Part shown: piece by piece, positions 22,463 to 29,808 of the stretch | Layout of the letters: every line of letters starts with the position of its first letter | Numbering within the stretch: the stretch's first letter is position 1 | Source of the DNA: Mixophyes australis | Taxonomy: Eukaryota > Chordata > Amphibia > Anura > Limnodynastidae | DNA: 64,000 bases | Assembly (NCBI GenBank): GCA_036250195.1 | Contig: JAVHZZ010000001.1 | Span: forward strand, 381,717,907 to 381,781,906 | Direction of reading: 5' to 3' | Made by a program: the position numbers and the translations under genes | Notes under the pieces: generated by a model | Told to the model about the DNA's origin: nothing | Databases searched by the model: none | What the model saw: only the letters and a program-made list of their open reading frames with translations

Positions 22463-22802
22463 TATTAACAAAAAATAATAAACCTCTATCCTCCTCTCTT
22501 CTCTAGCGATTTTTGTTAAAACAATTGCAAGAAGAATATTGGATTCTCTGTCCCTGCTCTAATCAGCCTGTGACTACACCCTGCTCTCTCCTTCTGTCAA
22601 ATGGCGATGGATTGCTGTGGAGGCGTGTATTTATAATGTTGAAGTATCGCGAGAACCGAGCCCCGAGATCCGACGACGTCACGATGACGTTCGGCCTCGA
22701 TTTGGAACGGGCGGGAGAGTACCGAGCTACTCAGCTCGGTACTCGGATACCCAAAGTTCGGGTGGGTTCGGTTCTCTGGGAACCGGACCCGCCCATCTCT
22801 AG
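22463..22802. mobile_element. end of a hAT-like element
   Basis: The block ends 'ggacccgcccatctctag'; read on minus it starts 'ctagagatgggcgggtcc', a hAT-like terminus. It resembles the right end of the hAT remnant at 47025-49085 ('ggaggcgtgtatttata' versus 'ggaggtatttata', then 'ctcgc.aga'). It contains a CRE-like 'gacgtcac' and an inverted pair around 'accgagctactcagctcggt'. The left end was not found; the adjacent satellite may be internal to the same element. Confidence 0.45.
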
Positions 22803-22804
22803 TT

Positions 22805-23100
22805 TTAATGTCAGGATGGTAAAGTACTTGACAACATAAATATTCCAAACAGTTACTTGGGACACTAAACATTAAATAAACAGAGGCCAGCTCTCTAGAC
22901 TAGCTTTTCTAGCGTCGGTCACACTGAACAGTTAAACAAAAAGATTTCTTTTTATACCTGACAATACTTCCAAAGCCCTAGATTGATGGGAATCTGATAC
23001 TCCCACCTTCCCTTTAAAAGGGAGTTCTCATACGCTGCTCTCTTTGATTACTATTACAGGCCCTATATCTGAGGGAAAATGTACTTCCAAACCATGTAAG
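22805..23100 (-). mobile_element. LTR-like promoter repeat, copy B
   Basis: Related to 17460-17740 with the same block order. On minus it has a TATA box ('ggtataaaaag'). Similarity between the two copies is clearly below that of a young LTR pair, so they are probably independent or old insertions. Confidence 0.4.
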
Positions 23101-23689
23101 TTAAATCAGACTATATACCATTATTTTGTCATACATACAGTATGTCCTCTATCTGTTTATATTTAAACTAGGTGCAGTTTTGCACAAATGTGTTACTATG
23201 CTTGCATTCTTTATCTGAAGATTGCAGGCTAAATGCCTCCCTTTGTTACAAAATATATCCCTGTGTGTGTGTGTGCTTTATCACTTAGGGGAATAGCCAA
23301 GAGTTCCTCACTGAACAACACAAAAATGAAACACCAAACCATCCATAGAGTATCATGGTGCCTTTCCTATAATATCTTATACAACTTGCATTATGGGAAG
23401 AGACTCTGGGATTTTACTTATATTACAATATTCATATAATATTGCCAAGAAACAAATTATGCACTTTACAAATCTACAATGCATTGTATTATTAAAGAGA
23501 CACAAGTCAAGTCAACGTAATTTTTTTTTAAATAGTTTTTTTCCATTAAGGATTATGTCATTAGATGAATTCTATTATTTTCTATACGTTCTTCTTAAGC
23601 TTTATATTCCACATATGTATTGTATATATCCAGCAGTGTTTTGTATTTGTCTCTATACAGCGAGCGCCGCATAATCAGAACGTACTTAG
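23101..23689. other. non-coding DNA, nothing identified
   Basis: Short GT repeat at about 23262. AT-rich flank of the LINE to the right. Confidence 0.4.
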
Positions 23690-26282
23690 AACCATATTCA
23701 AGACTATCCCTAATCCAGGTTCCCCACACTCCTCACACACACATACATCAGAGCACTACCGCTCTATAGCAAACCTCAAACACATCATCTGTTTCCCCTC
23801 ACTTCCAAAGTCCTTTAAATGTGCCTTTTGGAATGCACGCTCTGTTTGTAACAAATTTACCTGTATACATGATCTCTTCCCCTCAAAAAACCTCAACCTT
23901 CTGGCAATAACAGAAACATGGCTCATGCAATCAGACACTGCCTCACCTACAGCACTTTCACATGGTGGACTCCATCTCACCCATACCTCCAGACCTGAAG
24001 GCAGACAAGGAGGTGGGGTTGGACTACTTCTCTCCCCACAGTGCACGTTCACAGTTCTACCAAATGTCCCATCACTCACGTTCACATCTTTTGAAGTACA
24101 TACTATTCACATTTTTAATCCATTCTCTCTACGTGTTGCGGTGATCTATCGTCCCCCTGGAGCACACCAACAATTTATTGAGGAATTCTCTGCATGGCTC
24201 CCTCACTTCTTACCTTCAGACATCCCCACCTTCATCCTGGGTGATTTCAACATCCCATTGATAGCCCACCTTCCAAAGCTGCTTACAAACTACTATCTCT
24301 AGCCTCCTCACTTGACCTCTCCCAGTGGATTGAATCATCTACTCATCAGGATGGCCATTGCCTTGATCTTTTTTTCTCAGATCATCACCTTATCAGCTAC
24401 ATGTTCACCCCCACTGCTCTAACCTGTCTACTGTCTAACTCTACCAAGCCTCCTCATATTCGCAAAAATCTTAATTCTATTAATCTTCTACAATTTTTCA
24501 CCTCTCTCCAACACCTTTTCTCCCCTATCTCTACATTCTCCTCCGCTGAGATGGCAGCACATCAGCTCTCTACTGGCATCTTTCCATCACTATACAAGAA
24601 CGCAGTGATTACTCCTATTCTAAAAAAACAAGATTCCGGCCCAAACTCTTTCTCAAATTACCGTCCCATCTCTCAGCTCCCGTGCCACTCCAAGCTTATG
24701 GAGAGACTTGTCTACACTCTCCTCACATGCTTCCTTTCTGCAAACAACCTGTTGGATCCTCTTCAGTCTGGCTTTTGTTCTCAACACTCCACAGAGACTG
24801 CGTTTACTAAGGTTGTCAATGATCTGATCACTGCAAAAACTAAACACCATTACTCTCTCCTAATTCTCCTGGATCTCTCGGCAACATTTGACATAGTTAA
24901 CCACTCTCTTCTCATACAAACGCTGCAATCTCTAGGTCTTCAAGACACTGTTCTATCCTGGATCGCATCCTACCTTTCTAATCGCTCTTTCACTGTTAAT
25001 TTCTCTGGGGCCATCTCTGCTCCGCTTCCATTATCAGTTAGAGTACCACAAGGCTAAGTTTTAGGTCCTCTGCTGTTCTCTATCTATACCGCTTCTCTTG
25101 TAAAATCTAATAAGGGCCTTTGGATTTCTATCCTCTCCTGATCTCTCGACATCTGTGTTGTCCCATGTAACTGACTGTCTTTCTGCCATTTCATCTTGGA
25201 TGTTCTCCATAAAACTCAAACTTAATCTTTCTAAAACAGAGTTAATAATATTCCCACCCACCAACAAGAGCAAACCTGACATTTCTATTTCTGTTGATAA
25301 CATGACAATAAATCCCACCACACAAGCTCGCTGCCTAGGTGTAAATCTCGAATCACACCTATCCTTTGTTCCCCACATTGACTCTACATCTAAATCATGT
25401 TCAATACATCTAAAAAACATTTAAAGAATTTGCACATATCTCACACAAGACACTGCGAAAACCTTAATTCATGCACTTATCATCTCCTGCATTGACTATT
25501 GCAATTCCCTCTTTACTGGTCTTCCCTAATATAGACTCAAACCCCTACAATCTATTTTACACGCGGCAAGATTCATTTTCCTTACAAATCGTTATTCCTC
25601 TGCTGAATCACTCTGTATGTCACTACACTGGTTGCTTGTTTTCTACCAAATTCAATATAAAATACTTTTACTAACCTAAAAGGCCATCAACAAAGCTGCA
25701 TCAACATACATCTCCTCTCTTGTTTTAAAATATCTCCCAACTCGGCAACTCCGTTCTGCACAAAATTTGCGTCTCTCATCCACCCTCATTACATCCTCCC
25801 GTTCACGGTTACAGGACTTTTTTCGGGCTGCACCCACTCTATAGAATTTTCTCCCTCGCACAATAAGACTCTCCTCTGGTATACAAACTTTCAAGCGTTC
25901 TCTGAAAACCCACCTCTTCAGACAAGCTTATAATATTCCTCAACCACCCTCTTAACCTCACTACATTAACCTATTACCACCCGTTACACAATTTCACACA
26001 AGACAATTACCCTCTGACCAACATTGCTGTGTGACAGGATCATTTAGCTTATGAGTCACTTTTACCTTTGCAGTCTGCCTGGGACTAAATGCAAAATGTA
26101 GACTTAACCTCATGTATCAAACTGCCATTGTCCCATAGATTGTAAGCTTGCGAGCAGGGCCTTCTCACCTCTTTGACTGTTTTACCCAGTTTGTTTATTA
26201 GTTCACTGTGTTTGTCCCCAATTGTAAAGCGCTACGGAATATGTTGGCGCTATATAAATAAATGATGATGATGATGATGATG
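23690..26282 (+). pseudogene. decayed L2-clade LINE (endonuclease, RT, 3' end)
   Basis: The APE-type endonuclease part lies at about 23790-24280 ('FWNARSVCNK', 'LLAITETWL', 'GGGVGLLLS', 'VAVIYRPPG', '[10 protein letters not shown]'). Reverse transcriptase blocks are at 24530-25100 ('[19 protein letters not shown]', '[12 protein letters not shown]', 'SVRVPQG', 'VLGPLLFSIYT'), and a later block ('SKTELIIFPPTNK', 'LGVNLE') at 25155-25400. DNA between the endonuclease and RT is mostly missing. The catalytic YADD region has been deleted just after 25100. Stops occur at 24300, 25056 and elsewhere. The 3' end ('gcgctacggaatatgttggc', 'gctatataaataaatgatg') and ATG repeats are those of frog L2/CR1-type LINEs. 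Confidence 0.92.
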
Positions 26283-26822
26283 AAGTGACATTTCTTCAGA
26301 TCTGCTTGTTGTTGAATACGGAAGCGCATATGCACGAATTAAGTGCATTTTGTTTACAAATGCACAGTACGTTTGTTTTGCCTGCTTAATGAATCAGGCC
26401 CTCAGTTTATATATGTTTGTATATTAAGGCACTGATGAATTTCTGATCAACAAAAAGGTATGCAAAGTATGTTTATTACTTTGTGTTTATTCTGTCTTTA
26501 GATAACCAGTCTTGCCTTTTTGTAGTTGTCATGTATCTAATCAAAATGGACAGACTACTCTGTTTTAACTGTTTTTATTGATTTGCATTTCTAAATGAGA
26601 GAAAAGCAGTATGTGTTATGTGTTGATATTTTATCAGGTCATAACTAGTAAAATCAGCTATGAAATACTCTTCAATCTTTCATTAACTTAGATTGGTCTT
26701 AAACACTGCATATCTTAATACTTAATGGGTGCAGTTTTTACAGTTGCTGATAGACAAAACATATGCCAATTTTTGTCCTTTATGTTAATTAACCATTGAA
26801 ATACAGGAGCAAGGTATTGAGG
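26283..26822. other. non-coding DNA; TIR-like end near 26404
   Basis: 'ttaatgaatcaggccctcag' at about 26386-26405 is the reverse complement of the 'gggcctgattcatta' end also seen at 53339 and 52860, a likely MITE terminus. Nothing else was identified before the retrotransposon at 26827. Confidence 0.4.
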
Positions 26823-27069
26823 GGGCTGTGAGAGCGGTACTCCCGAAGAACGTCTCAAAGGATCCCCTGTAATGGGGAAAGGTTCTCACCTGATCCCGAG
26901 GGTCGCTATGGGCGGAACCCGTCAAGTGCAGGAGGCTTCTGCTGCAGTCACGGTCCCTCCTGCGTGCGAGAGGAACAGAGGCATGAAAACAATGGGGGAG
27001 GTGGAAGGGGGTGTCCGGAATGCCGCCCAGGACTAGAGGGTTACTCAGCCCCGCTTGGCGACTCTCCGT

Positions 27070-27075
27070 TTTATT
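27070..27075 (-). terminator. polyadenylation signal AATAAA in 3' LTR
   Basis: 'tttatt' on plus gives AATAAA on minus, about 243 bp before the end of the LTR. In the 3' LTR this is the plausible 3' processing signal for the genomic RNA. There is an equivalent copy in the 5' LTR at 34021-34026. Confidence 0.55.
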
Positions 27076-27990
27076 CTGGCCAAGCCACGCGGCTCCAAGA
27101 GTTCGGGGTAGAGAACGTTCTCGCCCGAACTCCCTACTCCCCTCTGGGGAGGGCCACAAGTGTGGGGACAAGACTCACTCCGCCGGCGGTGCGCCGCGAG
27201 GTATCACAGTCCCCACCCAGAACCGTCAGTCTCCTGCCGGCGTGCAGGCGGACTCCGTTTTACCCCACGAGGCACCGTCTGCCCTGGAACCGTCAGGCAA
27301 CCTTGCCGGAACTCAGGCCAGACACCCCAATGGAACCGTGGACGGCTGTGACCAACCCCGGAACTCACCAGGGCAGGGATGTACTGCCCCAGTGGAACTG
27401 CGGAACGCCCGAACCGCCCTCGGAACTCAGAAGGGCTGTGCTACACTACTTCCAAGGCACCGAGGGAGACCTGGATCTCTCCCAGCCCGCGAAGAAGTCG
27501 TGCCACACCGCCGCCCAAGGATCTGCCCCACCAGGGCCTACACGGAAGGGGGAAGGGAAAGGGGATAGACAATACTTACCGGCTCGGGAACGAGTTGAGT
27601 CCACCCGGCGATCAGTCCCAACACACCACTTTCCGACCCCTGCAGGGAGACACAACACGCCCCAACCGCCCACTACACCGTACAATACCCCCCCAATACA
27701 ATACTCAATTGACAGTACAATACTCACAATACAATACTCAATTGACAGTACAATACTCACAATACAATACTCAATTGCACAGTACAATACCCAGGACACT
27801 ATTAACACGGAAAAGTGTAATATCAAGAGAGTGTGTGTGTTCTTGTCCTACTCTGCCCCAAGGGTGATACGGTTAGGAAAAGGGAGAGAGGGAACAAAGA
27901 CAGACTTCCAAGGCAGGGCCTAAAGCCCAGGGGTGACCTGAGGGCCTAGCGCCCTAGGGAATCTACTCAGGGCCTGGTGCCCTATTGGGT

Positions 27991-29808
27991 CTAACGGGAG
28001 CTACCAAATGGAAAGGCAGACTTAATGGACGCCGGCAGAAGGCCCTGGGCCCGGGTAAAGAGTGTCCGATAGGATGCGGGCGTGGGCCCGGGAGGGGTGG
28101 TCCCCACTGGGGTCTTACCTGGTCTAGGTCCTCCGCTCGCGACGTCAGCGTAACTCCTCTTCGGTCCTGCTGCTGCTGCTACTGTGGGTGCTGCTGCTGC
28201 TGTGGGTGCTGCTGCTGCTGAGGGTGCTGCTGCTGCTGTGGGTGCTGCTGCTGCTGTGGGTGCTGCTGCTGCTGAGGGTGCTGCTGCTGAGGGTGCTGCT
28301 GCTGCTACCGTGGGTGCTGCTGCTGCTGCTGCTACTGTGGGTGCTGCTGCTGCTGCTGCTACCGTGGGTGCTGCTGCTGAGGGTGCTGCTGCTGCTGCTG
28401 CTGCTACCGTGGGTGCTGCTGCTGAGGGTGCTGCTGCTGAGGGTGCTGCTCTGTCCGGACGTCCTTCCTCCAGCTTCACTTCCCGCCGACTCGCCCGCTT
28501 CCCACGTGGCCGCCGACCATATCCCCGGGCCAGGCGCTTCCCTATGACCTCATCACGGCCGGGAGCCGTGATTGGTCCGTGGGCGGGCGCCGTGATTGGC
28601 CCGCGGCCCGTGTGTGGAGCCGGCGTCTCCACACATCCCCCTACGTTTCCCATTGCAGTCCCTGCAATGACGGCTTGGGACCAATCGAAATGCGGATCGG
28701 CGAATCGTGGGGCCGGAACGCCTCGATTGCTCCTCTGTGACTGCCGAGGCGCCATGAGTCTTAGCGGAGAGGAAGGGACAGGGCGATCCGGGTCCGTTTG
28801 CGTCTGGGGGCCAAGGGTGGGGGTTTGTAGGGTTGTCGCCTCCCATCCTACGTTTCCGGGTGCTTCTGCGAGGTCGTCCGATCTTTTATCTCGGGGGGAG
28901 CCCGGCAAAGCTGGTCGGGGTACCTCCACCCACCCTTTCTCGGTTTCACCCCCTGGGCATGGTGCGGGTCCCAGGATTTCCGGAACCGGGTCCTCTGCTG
29001 GGGCCTGGTGGAACAGGCAGGGCCTCAGCTTGTCTCGGTGTAGTATTTTCGTGAGTCCGGGTACCTTGGTGGACTCAACCTCGTAGGCGGGGCTTTCTGG
29101 ACTCAACCGCCGCCGGACCACATAGGGGGCGGTTTCCCATCTCTCTTGTAGCTTGTCTGCCGGTTTAGACACGTGGACGATGACGCGCTGCCCTTCTGTG
29201 AAGTCCGGGGGTGCCTTTCGCTGGGCGCCATCATGGATCTTGGCTTCGATGTGGTGTTTGGCAAGGCTGCATGCGATCTTCAGCCGCCGCCGTTGCTCCA
29301 TGACCCAGGCAGGACATGTCCATTGCTCCTCCTCTGCCGGTCCCAGAGCCAGCTCTTGCATGTCCTTCCCTGCTCGGCCAAACATTAAGAAATAGGGTGT
29401 GTACCCGGTGGTGCTATGTACTCGGTTGTTGTAAGCCCACGTAAGATCCGGCACCGCGGCTGGCCAGTGGGTCCGCTGTTCCTTTTCGAGGGTTCGCAGC
29501 ATCTGGATTAGGGTCCGATTGAAGCGCTCACACCCGCCATTCCCTTGGGGGTGGTAGGGGGTAGTCCTAGACCGGCGTATCCCATACATGTCGCAGAGTC
29601 CTTGCATGATGCGCCCCTGGAAACAGGCTCCCTGGTCGGAGTGGATTCGCTCCGGGCAGCCGTACTTCCTGATGAAGTCTTCCACGACGGCCGTGACGGC
29701 GGATTCAGCCGTCTGGTCCCGAGTAGGGGTCACGACGGTGAACTTGGTAAAATGATCGGTCATGACCAATGCATACTGGTGTCCGCGGGTAGACTCTCCG
29801 ATAGCCAC
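27991..29808 (-). CDS. pol C-terminal part: integrase core and LTR-encoded Ala/Pro tail
   Basis: This frame continues pol directly after the TAG at 29809-29811 and is 605 codons long. It carries the rest of the integrase core: the second catalytic Asp at about residue 58 ('IHSDQGACFQG') and the Glu at about residue 94 ('GNGGCERFNRTL'). Then come 'WAYNNRVHSTTGYTPYFLMF' and a GPY/F-like part ('WETAPYVVRRRL', 'LHRDKLRPCL'). A typical gypsy pol end ('RQSQRSNRGVPAPRFADP') is followed, without a stop, by about 214 residues encoded inside the 3' LTR. These include a long Ala/Pro-rich tract with Thr, Ser and Val, and a final 'GPKRSYADVASGG' region. The frame begins with GTG after the stop, so there is no independent start. 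It is part of a broken pol, not a separate gene. Confidence 0.85.
   Translation of the reverse strand: MAIGESTRGHQYALVMTDHFTKFTVVTPTRDQTAESAVTAVVEDFIRKYGCPERIHSDQGACFQGRIMQGLCDMYGIRRSRTTPYHPQGNGGCERFNRTLIQMLRTLEKEQRTHWPAAVPDLTWAYNNRVHSTTGYTPYFLMFGRAGKDMQELALGPAEEEQWTCPAWVMEQRRRLKIACSLAKHHIEAKIHDGAQRKAPPDFTEGQRVIVHVSKPADKLQERWETAPYVVRRRLSPESPAYEVESTKVPGLTKILHRDKLRPCLFHQAPAEDPVPEILGPAPCPGGETEKGWVEVPRPALPGSPRDKRSDDLAEAPGNVGWEATTLQTPTLGPQTQTDPDRPVPSSPLRLMAPRQSQRSNRGVPAPRFADPHFDWSQAVIAGTAMGNVGGCVETPAPHTGRGPITAPAHGPITAPGRDEVIGKRLARGYGRRPRGKRASRREVKLEEGRPDRAAPSAAAPSAAAPTVAAAAAAAPSAAAPTVAAAAAAPTVAAAAAAPTVAAAAPSAAAPSAAAAPTAAAAPTAAAAPSAAAAPTAAAAPTVAAAAGPKRSYADVASGGPRPGKTPVGTTPPGPTPASYRTLFTRAQGLLPASIKSAFPFGSSR
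28168..28452. repeat. CTG-rich minisatellite in 3' LTR
   Basis: Units of 15-18 bp follow the pattern 'gggtgctgctgctgctg' with 'taccg' and 'tgagg' variants. Read on minus they encode Ala-rich repeats within the extended pol frame. The other LTR carries an identical array at 35119-35403. Confidence 0.95.
28634..28643 (-). promoter_or_regulatory. polypurine tract next to 3' LTR
   Basis: On minus the bases just before the LTR read 'tagggggatg' and then TGTGGAG. The purine run sits exactly where plus-strand DNA synthesis is primed in LTR retrotransposons. Confidence 0.75.

Larger units (their letters stand above)
26827..28633 (-). repeat. 3' LTR of the Ty3/gypsy element
   Basis: Starts TGTGAGAGCGG and ends GTCTCCACA on plus; on minus it reads TGTGGAGACG...CTCTCACA. 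It includes a 33-bp unit repeated about three times at 27702-27790, a CTG-rich array at 28168-28452, and an AATAAA signal on minus at 27075-27070. The last 214 codons of the pol frame lie inside it (28633 to 27991). Confidence 0.96.

Noticed and set aside
26964..27923. Plus-strand frame of 319 codons in the 3' LTR, repeated at 33915-34874
   Set aside because: Antisense to the retrotransposon and present in both LTRs; part of its length encodes a tandem-repeat peptide. No recognisable domain; treated as a shadow of GC-rich LTR sequence.
28184..29086. Plus-strand Gly/Ala/Val frame of 300 codons
   Set aside because: Antisense reading of the CTG array and pol end; low complexity and no independent evidence.
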